Source: an uncultured Bacteroidales bacterium (GTDB taxonomy: Bacteria; Bacteroidota; Bacteroidia; Bacteroidales; Paludibacteraceae). From it: 59,267 nt of DNA. Under the pieces are notes generated by a model that was given only the letters and a program-made list of their open reading frames with translations, ran no database searches and was not told where the DNA came from. Made by a program: the position numbers and the translations under genes. The stretch spans positions 1 to 59,267 of the forward strand of contig CAKZZM010000093.1 in NCBI GenBank assembly GCA_937885465.1, given 5' to 3'. Positions within the stretch are counted from its first letter, which is position 1, and every line of letters begins with the position of its first letter. Positions 8,899-17,118 of the stretch are shown piece after piece.

Positions 8899-10626
8899 TT
8901 ATTTGGCTGTCATTATTCTCAATTTCACCCCAGCTTCTTTCCTATCTTGACCACTACTGCCGTTGCTGACACGGAAGATATACATTCCGGCAGGCAAATC
9001 AATATCCTGTAGTTGCACATCCTCACCTATATTAGCAATCAAGTTTCCTTTAAAATCATAGACTGCCTCAATCACTGTATATTCAACACTCTGCTTCTTT
9101 GCGGCAGCATCTTTCATCGCCTTATCAATAACAACTTGGTAGAGAGGTTCCCCACCCATAAAATCGAACGACACCACTCTTACTTTTTCTTCAATATTCG
9201 TTATCGGATAATCGTCATACGGCGTATATTCATCAGCTCCGGCGGGAAAAGCATCCGTTGCCTTTGCTGCCGAAAAGCGCGGTGCCGAACCATCCGCCTC
9301 AATAATATCAACCCCCATATTTGAAGCGGTATTATTGACACTGTTTTGAGCCCATCGACTCGCAGAATATTGCACTTTCGTTATCAATAATCCATGCCCC
9401 GGCAAATATTCGTCCCACGCCTTTTGCTGACGATTCTCAAGGATGAAAAACTCTGTCGGATACGGGTCGTTACCAATCAGGTTACTCTCGCCCGTTGAGG
9501 TAATTATATATGCCTTATTACTCTTCTGCAACTCTTCCAAAGAGATATGCATCGGTGAATTTAGCACCTTAGGAGTGAGCCACCCCATGAAGAACCTCTC
9601 GTAAGCGGAATATGCAGGCGGGGTGTTACCATCGTTATTATACGGACCGGCATCAAGTATATCCCACGAACCGAGTGTCTTATGCGTTGCATTATTAGTA
9701 GCATATAAATCAGGCAGTCCGAGCACATGAGAGAACTCATGGCAGAAAGTCCCAATGCCGTCATAATACTTACTGATATTCGACATCTCACTCCCACAGG
9801 CATACTTGCCTACCTGCTTGCCATTAACTCTTACATCCTGATAGTATCTGATGTCGGAACTGTGAGGCCAGATAGTTGATGAACCGCCGCCATCAGCCTC
9901 GCCAAAACCCGCATAAATAACATAGACAAAATCAACTGCTCCATCTCCGTTATTGTCATACTGCGAAAAATCTATGCCGTCAGCACTCGCTAATCGGCAA
10001 GCCTCTGCTACCATTTCATTAGGACGGCTGTCGCTGCCATAATAATTATTCGCACCATAATACGACATCTTATTCGACACGGTGTACGGCCCCACTACAT
10101 CAAATTGCGGCTGATACTGCCCCATCGATTGGTCGATAAAATATTGCCTTGCCGAACCGCTTGACTCAATATTATAGCGATAGCCGTAATATGAATATGA
10201 ATACGAGCGAGTATAATTATCGCCGTTGATCATATTCTCAATCTCACTACTCGCCGTTCTAAACGCAAGATCTGAAAAATTTACGAGAATAATCAAGCCG
10301 CGAGGAGCGATGTTTAAAGGCGTTTCAACAGCTACCGCCTGAGATATTCTCCTCTTCTGCAGCCTCTCTTGCGCTTCTGCAAAGCGCATTGATATTACTT
10401 CGTCCGTCAACTGTTCGCCAATAATGAACGACCCGTCCGGTTGCTCTTCAAGAGTATTGCCGGCTTCATCAGTAAACCAATGAAACAATTCATTACCATG
10501 CAGATAAACGGCTTTTGTTGAGCCATCGGGTTGAGTAACATACTGCGCTATTGGACGAGCCGGTATAGCAAGTAAGTAACAACTTATTAAAGAAATAAAT
10601 ACCGAAAAATAAAATCTTTTAATCAT
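8899..10626 (-). CDS. Secreted M6-family metalloprotease with T9SS-like tail (paralog 3)
   Basis: 575 residues. Signal peptide, then the propeptide-like segment (QPDGST, HGNELFHWFTDEAG), then the M6 catalytic domain with zinc motif HEFSH at residues 296-300 (GTFCHEFSHVLGLPD) and a calcium-type loop DNNGDGAVDFVYV. The C-terminus (LPAGMYIFRVSNG) resembles a type A sorting domain of the type IX secretion system. It is the only one of the three paralogs here with this longer tail. The start overlaps the end of the upstream paralog by 4 bp (ATGA). By family knowledge M6 peptidases are immune-inhibitor-A-like extracellular proteases. Confidence 0.92.
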   Translation of the reverse strand: MIKRFYFSVFISLISCYLLAIPARPIAQYVTQPDGSTKAVYLHGNELFHWFTDEAGNTLEEQPDGSFIIGEQLTDEVISMRFAEAQERLQKRRISQAVAVETPLNIAPRGLIILVNFSDLAFRTASSEIENMINGDNYTRSYSYSYYGYRYNIESSGSARQYFIDQSMGQYQPQFDVVGPYTVSNKMSYYGANNYYGSDSRPNEMVAEACRLASADGIDFSQYDNNGDGAVDFVYVIYAGFGEADGGGSSTIWPHSSDIRYYQDVRVNGKQVGKYACGSEMSNISKYYDGIGTFCHEFSHVLGLPDLYATNNATHKTLGSWDILDAGPYNNDGNTPPAYSAYERFFMGWLTPKVLNSPMHISLEELQKSNKAYIITSTGESNLIGNDPYPTEFFILENRQQKAWDEYLPGHGLLITKVQYSASRWAQNSVNNTASNMGVDIIEADGSAPRFSAAKATDAFPAGADEYTPYDDYPITNIEEKVRVVSFDFMGGEPLYQVVIDKAMKDAAAKKQSVEYTVIEAVYDFKGNLIANIGEDVQLQDIDLPAGMYIFRVSNGSSGQDRKEAGVKLRIMTAK

Positions 10627-12239
10627 AATTTTCTTCCCATAATATCATACCACTCACCATTATGGTGAATATAAATTTGTCCTTGATATATAACTTTTTG
10701 ATTATTTTCTGCCGCCTCAATATCTTCTAAAGCATCTACACCGCCCATAAAATCGAAAGTAATGACCCCATACGATTCTTTGATATTCTCAATAGGATAC
10801 TTATAGTATGGCACATACGCCTGCGCCCCTGCGGGGAAAGCGTCTTTTGCTTTACCGTAATAGCCGCTCTTTCCGTATGTAGGTTCTACGCCATCAGCCT
10901 CAATTAGGTCAATACCCATATTATTGCTGTCGTCATTAGGCGTACCATTATACCAACTCCGATAACTATACTTGATCTTAGTCAGCAACATTCCGTGTCC
11001 CGGCAGGAACTTATCCCAACCTGACAACTGACGATTCTCAAGTATATAAAACTCCGTAGGATTAGGATCATTACCTACGAGATTGCTTTCACCCGAAGAA
11101 GTGATTATATACGCCTTGTTAGATTTTTTTATATCCTCAAGCGTAACACTCTTCGGCTCATTAAGAATCTCCGGCGTAAGCCACCCCATGAAGAACCTCT
11201 CGTAAGCGGAATAAGCAGGCGGGGTATTTCCATCGTTGTTATATGGTCCTCCGTCAAGAATATCCCATTCACCGAGCGTCTTGTGAGTAGCATCATTCGT
11301 TGCATAGAAATCGGGGAAACCAAGTACATGAGAGAACTCGTGGCAGAATGTGCCTATTCCGTTATACATGCCAGAATATGCTGATATCTCGTTACTGCAA
11401 GCATACGCATTAAGTAATTTACCATCCAGATACTTCGTTGCATAGCCGCCTTCTTTCACCCAATAGAAATGCGGCCAGATGGTACCGGAGCTTCCGCCGT
11501 CAGCCTCTCCATAGCCGGCATAGATAACAAAGACGAAATCTAACTCTCCGTCATTGTTATTGTCATAGATTGAGAAATCAACCCCGTCAGCATCTGCCAA
11601 ATCACAAGCATCCATTATCATCTGTTCTGGACGCTTATCATTACCCTGACTGTCATTATCGCCATAATAGGACATATTTTGCGGCAAGGTATAAGGTCCT
11701 ACAACATCAAACTGCGGCTTATATTGCCCCATTGATTGGTCAATAAAATACTGACGAGCAGAACCTGTTGATTGAATAGTATATGTCGAACCACGATAAC
11801 GATAACTATAACTACGAGAATAGTTACTGCCATTGATCATCGAGTCAATCTCGGCCTTATCTGTGGAAAAGGCCTCATCTTTGAAACTGACGAGCACAAG
11901 CAGACCACGCGGTGCTATATTAAGCGGAGTCGCTGTCTGCGTGGCAGACGGCAGATGAAGTTTCTGCTGCGCAACTTTTCTACGTGAAGATGAAGCAATG
12001 CGCCTCTCTATCTCAGCATCTGTCAACGCTGGGGCTGCATAAAAGAAACCGTCTTCACGCTGCTCAAGACGATTGCCAACCTCGTCAGTGAAATAGTGGA
12101 AATACTGATTTCCATGCTGATAAACGGTAATAGTCGAGCCATCAGGCTGAGTTACTAATCTCGCCCCCGGACGAGCAGGTACTGCCATAAGAGTTGTTGC
12201 TATAAGCAAAAATGCAACTACTGAAAAATATTTTCTCAT
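10623..12239 (-). CDS. Secreted M6-family metalloprotease (paralog 2)
   Basis: 538 residues. Signal peptide ending near TLMAVPARPG, propeptide-like segment (QPDGSTITVYQHGN), and catalytic domain with HEFSH at residues 300-304. Very similar to the downstream paralog: one 46-bp stretch (11180-11225 against 9579-9624) differs at a single base, which suggests recent duplication or gene conversion. The C-terminus is a short tail ending YDIMGRKL, resembling only the first part of a T9SS type A domain and lacking the usual final strands. Its TGA stop overlaps the ATG of the next gene, so the two are translationally linked. Confidence 0.92.
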   Translation of the reverse strand: MRKYFSVVAFLLIATTLMAVPARPGARLVTQPDGSTITVYQHGNQYFHYFTDEVGNRLEQREDGFFYAAPALTDAEIERRIASSSRRKVAQQKLHLPSATQTATPLNIAPRGLLVLVSFKDEAFSTDKAEIDSMINGSNYSRSYSYRYRGSTYTIQSTGSARQYFIDQSMGQYKPQFDVVGPYTLPQNMSYYGDNDSQGNDKRPEQMIMDACDLADADGVDFSIYDNNNDGELDFVFVIYAGYGEADGGSSGTIWPHFYWVKEGGYATKYLDGKLLNAYACSNEISAYSGMYNGIGTFCHEFSHVLGFPDFYATNDATHKTLGEWDILDGGPYNNDGNTPPAYSAYERFFMGWLTPEILNEPKSVTLEDIKKSNKAYIITSSGESNLVGNDPNPTEFYILENRQLSGWDKFLPGHGMLLTKIKYSYRSWYNGTPNDDSNNMGIDLIEADGVEPTYGKSGYYGKAKDAFPAGAQAYVPYYKYPIENIKESYGVITFDFMGGVDALEDIEAAENNQKVIYQGQIYIHHNGEWYDIMGRKL

Positions 12240-12282
12240 AATGCTTATTTTTAGCAGATATTTTACTTTGCCTCTGCTTTAT

Positions 12283-14319
12283 TTATAATTGTCTTCCTAA
12301 AATATCGTATTCTATGTTATCTCTTATAATTACAATCTCACCATTGCGGGACAATCTCTTATAGGCTGATTTATTGTCATCTACGCCTAATGGTGACATA
12401 ATATCGGTTCCATGCCCCGCAACATTTATCATTATTGATTTGAGCCATACGGCAGCATCTGCATTATCAATTTCAATAATTATGCCGCCGACATACCCTT
12501 CTACATTGGAGAACACATATTCCGTTGTCCCGCTGCTAAGATTGACGGTATCTCCAACCGCATGTCCGCCTATTGTCACAGACATCTGCGTCTCACTTCC
12601 TGCAGCAGAAGCAGTAATTGATATCTTATCTATAAGGCATGCAGCCGTTTCCTCTGTTCCGAGTAACATCATCCCTACCGGATTTGCATCAGAACCGAGC
12701 TTGGCACCCTTTGCTGCATCGTAATTGAGGTCGGTATCATCCTCGAGTAACATAGTCCACACATAATCACCCAAAAGCAATTCATCTCCCGCTAATGCCG
12801 CTGAAGCAGTCCAAGAATATGACTCGCAATCACCATACGACTCTTCAGCTCCTCCCAAAAATTTAAATCTTATTAGCCCGCCCTGCTCCGTAATATCGGT
12901 TATAGGGTAAGATACAAAAGGAGTTAACGACGTAGTATTATGCTTACTCGGGAAAGCATCATTATCGGTATTATCTATCCAATTACCACTACTATCCTGA
13001 ATCCAACTTAGTCCTAAGTTGGTTGTGTTTCCGGACGCGGAGATAATAGTGTATCTCGGTTTATAAGCAGTGTTATTGGGCGTGTTGCTATCCCATACCG
13101 ATTGGTTATATACCACTCTCCAAACCACCATTCCATGACCGGGCAGATATTCATCCCATCCTATCTGCTGACGATTTTCAACATAATAGACCGTATCCGC
13201 AGTAGTCGCTGTTGCAGAAGATCCGCTGCGAGTTATATACCTATATGTCTGATTATCGGCAGGCAGCACCACATTCTCTGCAGCATTGAGCACAGTAGGC
13301 GTACTCCAGCCCATAAAATATTTATCGTGCGGAGAAAAATTCGGCGGAGTATAACCATCATTATTGTACGGACCATAGTCCATAACATTCCACTCGTTAG
13401 GCGTAACAGCCTCATTATAGTTGGTTTTATATTGGGTGTCGTAGTAATCCGGCAGACCGAGGACATGCCCGAACTCATGCACCAAAGTGCCTATTCCGCT
13501 ACGCATATACAAACCATTTAACTCCGGTCCGCAAGCGTAGTTATCTAACAATTTACCATCATAGCGGCACACCCTGCTTGCTCCCCGAAGTATATTCCAT
13601 TGGTGCGGCCATATTGTTTCAGGTGCACCACCATCAGCAGCACCCATACCGGCATAAATAACGAACACGAAATCAATGTAGCCGTCGTTGTCAGTATCAT
13701 ACAGAGAGAAATCAATCTGCGAGTCAAGAGCGTTGCAGGCATCGATAATCATCTGATAAGCGTTCTTATCTGTATTTGAACCTGATGATACATTTTCCCC
13801 GTAATACGACTCGGGGTGAGCGAGAGTAACCGGACCATACACATCAAACTGAGGCATATACCTGCCGCCGGATTGCTCAATGAAATAATCTCTTACTGAG
13901 CCGGCTCCGCCTCCGTAATTATAGCCCTCTTCATTCAGCATCTTGTTCATCTCAGAGAGTGAATTCTCAGATTTGAAAGTGCTATCAGTAAAATTAACGA
14001 GGAGAAACAAACCTCTTGACGCATTTGTATTTGGCGTACCTATTTTGCGTGGATTTCTCTGCGAATAGGGAGATTTTCTGCGCTTTGCAATTACATTCTC
14101 TTCTGTCTGCTTGTCGCCTCTTACATAGAAACCATTTACCTTTTCAAGCACATAGCCTTCCGCATCGGTGTAATAGTTATACACCTCATCACCATGAAGA
14201 AAAGCGGTAATCTTTGTTCCGTCAGGCTGCTGAAGCACTCTTGTCCCACGCTTGGCAGGAACAGCCGATGCAGCAAAACAGCAAAATGCGACAGCGATTA
14301 TTAATAATATTTTTTTCAT
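12283..14319 (-). CDS. Secreted M6-family metalloprotease (paralog 1, long form)
   Basis: 678 residues from ATG 14319, chosen because the signal peptide MKKILLIIAVAFCCF starts there; an upstream in-frame start at 14376 would add an unlikely leader. Propeptide-like segment (QPDGTKITAFLHGDEVYNYY), then catalytic domain with HEFGH at 281-285, the loop DTDNDGYIDFVFV, and an extra C-terminal beta domain of about 150 residues absent from the other two. It ends in a short tail with EYDILGRQL, the same truncated pattern as paralog 2. Probably exported and extracellular. First protease gene of the cluster, 67 bp downstream of the propeptide-like gene. Confidence 0.92.
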   Translation of the reverse strand: MKKILLIIAVAFCCFAASAVPAKRGTRVLQQPDGTKITAFLHGDEVYNYYTDAEGYVLEKVNGFYVRGDKQTEENVIAKRRKSPYSQRNPRKIGTPNTNASRGLFLLVNFTDSTFKSENSLSEMNKMLNEEGYNYGGGAGSVRDYFIEQSGGRYMPQFDVYGPVTLAHPESYYGENVSSGSNTDKNAYQMIIDACNALDSQIDFSLYDTDNDGYIDFVFVIYAGMGAADGGAPETIWPHQWNILRGASRVCRYDGKLLDNYACGPELNGLYMRSGIGTLVHEFGHVLGLPDYYDTQYKTNYNEAVTPNEWNVMDYGPYNNDGYTPPNFSPHDKYFMGWSTPTVLNAAENVVLPADNQTYRYITRSGSSATATTADTVYYVENRQQIGWDEYLPGHGMVVWRVVYNQSVWDSNTPNNTAYKPRYTIISASGNTTNLGLSWIQDSSGNWIDNTDNDAFPSKHNTTSLTPFVSYPITDITEQGGLIRFKFLGGAEESYGDCESYSWTASAALAGDELLLGDYVWTMLLEDDTDLNYDAAKGAKLGSDANPVGMMLLGTEETAACLIDKISITASAAGSETQMSVTIGGHAVGDTVNLSSGTTEYVFSNVEGYVGGIIIEIDNADAAVWLKSIMINVAGHGTDIMSPLGVDDNKSAYKRLSRNGEIVIIRDNIEYDILGRQL

Positions 14320-14386
14320 TGCTAATATATTAATTGGATTAAGTCGAAATATGGAAATGCCGAAACATCGAGACACTGAAATTTAA

Positions 14387-14740
14387 TTAACTGTTTTTCG
14401 TTGGAATCTTGTGTCTCACGAGCCATTTCTTTTCTGACTTGCTACGCTTCGCTTCGTTACGAGCCTTCTTGCAGGTAGGTTTGGCATAACGGCGCATCAC
14501 TCCTTGATTATCAGGCTGCTCCTTCGTCCATTTTGCGTAACAATAATAGCCTTTCTTGTTTTGAGCCAAGAGGTATCCGTCAACAGTATAATGACAATGC
14601 CACCGCTCATCACCCACAAGCACTACTGTCAGAGTATCACCATTAGGTTGCACAACATTGAAAGGGTCACGCCGTGCCGGCACAGCCGACATCTTCGCTG
14701 CACCTAACAGCATAACCAAAAATAATAAATGCTTCTTCAT
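14387..14740 (-). CDS. Free-standing M6 propeptide-like exported protein
   Basis: 117 residues. After a signal peptide (MKKHLLFLVMLLGAAKMSA) it aligns by eye with the first 70 or so residues of all three downstream M6 proteases: the VPAR start, QPNGDTLTV against QPDGST, GDERWHCHYTVDGYLL against HGDEVYNYYTDAEGYVL, and the KGYYCYA end. It then stops being protease-like: the last 40 residues are lysine- and arginine-rich (KPTCKKARNEAKRSKSEKKW) and there is no catalytic domain. It could be an inhibitor or folding helper acting in trans, or the remnant of a protease gene. It is intact, with its own ATG and signal sequence. Confidence 0.75.
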   Translation of the reverse strand: MKKHLLFLVMLLGAAKMSAVPARRDPFNVVQPNGDTLTVVLVGDERWHCHYTVDGYLLAQNKKGYYCYAKWTKEQPDNQGVMRRYAKPTCKKARNEAKRSKSEKKWLVRHKIPTKNS

Positions 14741-14824
14741 ATCATTTTTTTAATTATCATTATTTTTGTTTCTACACCGCATCACGCATTTCGGCGCAAT
14801 ACCTCAGGTTTCACACTTCCCTGC

Positions 14825-15505
14825 TTACCATCTCAGCCCTAAATAGTAGTTAAACGAGAATATCGCGCCGTCGTGGTAGCCATACCCGGGGATATAATAC
14901 GGCTGATGATCACCCGTTTGCGAAGTGAAAAGGAAATGCACTCTCGCATACCAACCCATGAAAAACGGTCCTGCGACCTTAACTTGCACTCCGGCGACCA
15001 CCTCACCCCAACTATCTGCGCGAAACTGATTCGGGTAATCGCGATATGTTCCATGCCTATCCCAATAATTGTCATTAAGCGTAACCTGCGACAAACTATA
15101 ATGCTGCATACCGACACCCACTCTTATACCTACAAGCAGAGCATAGTTATTATTTCTGTTTTTCTTGAGAGGATTGACGTCTATTCCCACTTTTCCGAAC
15201 CCGCCTGCACCTTTATAAAATCCTCCCGCTGCCTCATCACTGCTCCATCCCGCTCCGACTTCTATCGTCGGATAAAATCTCTTCAGCAGATTCACATTCG
15301 CCACAATTTCATATTGCTGCGTTTTTCCTCCACTGCGGATGAGTGTATAAGCCGTATTCCCGATATCGAGTTTTATATGTCCGCCTTGCCATACAGATGA
15401 ATCAGGATACTCACGCGCTGAGACCGAAAAAACGCAAGTACAGAGCAAGAAGAACAATATGCCGAGTGCGGACTTTATTTTAATTTTATCGAGTACTGAA
15501 AACAC
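14825..15505 (-). CDS. Predicted small outer-membrane beta-barrel protein (DUF6048-like)
   Basis: 226 residues with an N-terminal signal peptide (FFLLCTCVFSVSA) and alternating amphipathic strands rich in Gly and aromatic residues through to a terminal Trp (NYYLGLRW), as in outer-membrane barrels. From memory it resembles the Bacteroidota family DUF6048, which tends to follow the DUF6452-like lipoprotein seen here 16 bp upstream. Function unknown. The pair is probably co-expressed and may act together in the outer membrane. Confidence 0.7.
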   Translation of the reverse strand: MFSVLDKIKIKSALGILFFLLCTCVFSVSAREYPDSSVWQGGHIKLDIGNTAYTLIRSGGKTQQYEIVANVNLLKRFYPTIEVGAGWSSDEAAGGFYKGAGGFGKVGIDVNPLKKNRNNNYALLVGIRVGVGMQHYSLSQVTLNDNYWDRHGTYRDYPNQFRADSWGEVVAGVQVKVAGPFFMGWYARVHFLFTSQTGDHQPYYIPGYGYHDGAIFSFNYYLGLRW

Positions 15506-15521
15506 GGACTAAGCGGAAAAT

Positions 15522-16034
15522 TTATAGTTTATGCACGAATACACTTAAATGCGTTTCCTTATTTGTCGTTACTGCTGCATTTGTTATCTTAACCGAATCA
15601 ACACGATTGGTTGTATAGGCGATGCTGTCTAATGTAGCCATAACGGCACAACCGCAAGCGAGCGACACAAACATTTCATTTCGCGTATAAAATATCCTCA
15701 CAATATCTATTGCCCCGTCATATTCAACCACAAGAGAACAACTGTCTGCATCTTTCCTTAGCGGGAAATACAGGGTACTTACTATTGCGGAATCACTGAT
15801 GAGCGAATCACTACCCAAACCGTAAACACTCATCGGACCAACGTTGCTGAAACTGACATGCTCTAATGTGACACTATCCTCTGCGAGCCGAAGCGAATCG
15901 CCCGTAACCATTACGCCTAATCTTACCCGCATATCCTGCCTGCACTCTTTATCGATTGAGCAAGAGCCTAATAATAAAGTTAGCAGAAAGCACAAAGCAG
16001 GAACTAAAAAATATTGTGACTTTGCAGTTAGCAT
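15522..16034 (-). CDS. Predicted lipoprotein (DUF6452-like)
   Basis: 170 residues. Lipoprotein signal with lipobox LLGSCS, so Cys about 25 is the likely lipidated residue. The body is beta-rich and contains the Cys-Gly-Cys motif SLACGCAVMATLDSI followed by an NRVDSVKI segment, which I recall as typical of DUF6452. Located just upstream of the predicted barrel protein. Function unknown; probably anchored in the outer membrane facing the periplasm or surface. Confidence 0.7.
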   Translation of the reverse strand: MLTAKSQYFLVPALCFLLTLLLGSCSIDKECRQDMRVRLGVMVTGDSLRLAEDSVTLEHVSFSNVGPMSVYGLGSDSLISDSAIVSTLYFPLRKDADSCSLVVEYDGAIDIVRIFYTRNEMFVSLACGCAVMATLDSIAYTTNRVDSVKITNAAVTTNKETHLSVFVHKL

Positions 16035-16090
16035 CTATAAAAAATTAGCAGTCGGCATTGACAAGATGTGAGACCTCGCCTGCGTTCTAT

Positions 16091-16609
16091 TTAGTTTCGT
16101 AATAATAGTCGTGCTTCGTCGCGAAGTTTTTCTTGCGCCATCTGAGTCGGGGTAACGCCGTTGGTGTTATACATTGTTATCAACTGCTGAGCATACGGCA
16201 ATGCCGGTCCATTTGGCGGAAAAGCGGCAGCACCTACCGTGATGAAGCGACCTAACTCGTTCTCAACAAGCTTAATCGAGTCCCACAACTCATTGCTTAC
16301 ATATATCTGCTGCGACAGGTTATGGTCAAACTCCGTTCTTACAGTCTTCAAGAGCAATATCTGCAGTTGCTTAACCGTCAGATTTGTAACATCAATATCT
16401 CGCAATATATGCTCAGGCACTGTGCGGTCAAGCAGCAATGCAAGCCTTTCGTAACTGCGAAGTCTTACAGCCGTAAACTCTTTCTGAGATGCCTTTCTCA
16501 GGTCTAAATCTCGGCGCTCACGCTCATTCTTAATCATCATATATAGTATCGTCCATGTGCAGGCAAACACTATAAGAGCAGGCAATGTGTATTTAAGAAT
16601 TTCTAACAT
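16091..16609 (-). CDS. Conserved membrane-anchored protein of unknown function
   Basis: 172 residues. One N-terminal membrane helix (ILKYTLPALIVFACTWTILYM) is followed by a basic stretch and a largely helical cytoplasmic domain with SYERLALLLDR, ending in RLLLRN. I recognise it as a small conserved Bacteroidota protein (possibly DUF7935) with no assigned function. Its start overlaps the end of the upstream gene by 7 bp, so it is in the ligA transcription unit. Confidence 0.65.
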   Translation of the reverse strand: MLEILKYTLPALIVFACTWTILYMMIKNERERRDLDLRKASQKEFTAVRLRSYERLALLLDRTVPEHILRDIDVTNLTVKQLQILLLKTVRTEFDHNLSQQIYVSNELWDSIKLVENELGRFITVGAAAFPPNGPALPYAQQLITMYNTNGVTPTQMAQEKLRDEARLLLRN

Positions 16610-17118
16610 GTTTGTATCGTATTTAAATAGTGAATAATTTGGTCAAACAAGAAAGCGGGATTATTTTCTTCTTTTATGTTTATCATCAAATCGTTGAGAT
16701 AGGGTTCGGAACTCTCTATCCCCGTTCTGAAGTCCGCCTCGGCATATAAGGAAAGGTATTTTAGCGGCAGACATCCCGACATATTCAGGTCTATCAGCAA
16801 ATCATACCTTTTCACCTTCAGTTCCTGCCTTATTTCTTTTTTGGGCAATCCCCAAAAATCATAATCGAATTGCGATAAGATTCTATAGTCACGCAGCACT
16901 GCCGATTCTGCCTGTTTTTTATCGACATATCCCCACGCAGTTACTTCTTTCCCGTCTTCTTTCAGTTGCTTCACAAGCGTCTTTATTTGCAGATTACGCT
17001 CTGCTGTATCGCTCTCGAACAGCAGAAATATACTGCGAGCAGTAGCATAACTCTGATACCGAGGGGTACGAGGGTTATACTTTTGTATCCGGCTAAATAT
17101 GTATTCTTTAATCTTCAT
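16603..17118 (-). CDS. Conserved protein of unknown function (DUF6913-like)
   Basis: 171 residues, soluble, with an alpha/beta pattern: RSIFLLFESD, then GKEVTAWGYVDKK, then KRYDLLIDLNM. The region FDYDFWGLPKKE and the YAEADFRTGI segment match what I recall of DUF6913, a Bacteroidota-only family usually near ligA. No catalytic motif is recognisable. It overlaps the 3' end of ligA by 11 bp, which suggests translational coupling. Confidence 0.65.
   Translation of the reverse strand: MKIKEYIFSRIQKYNPRTPRYQSYATARSIFLLFESDTAERNLQIKTLVKQLKEDGKEVTAWGYVDKKQAESAVLRDYRILSQFDYDFWGLPKKEIRQELKVKRYDLLIDLNMSGCLPLKYLSLYAEADFRTGIESSEPYLNDLMINIKEENNPAFLFDQIIHYLNTIQTC

Noticed and set aside
10623..12239. Frameshift as the cause of the short C-terminus of M6 paralog 2
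   Set aside because: Paralog 1 ends at the same motif position, and the stop overlaps the next start in a coupled arrangement, so the short tail looks genuine.
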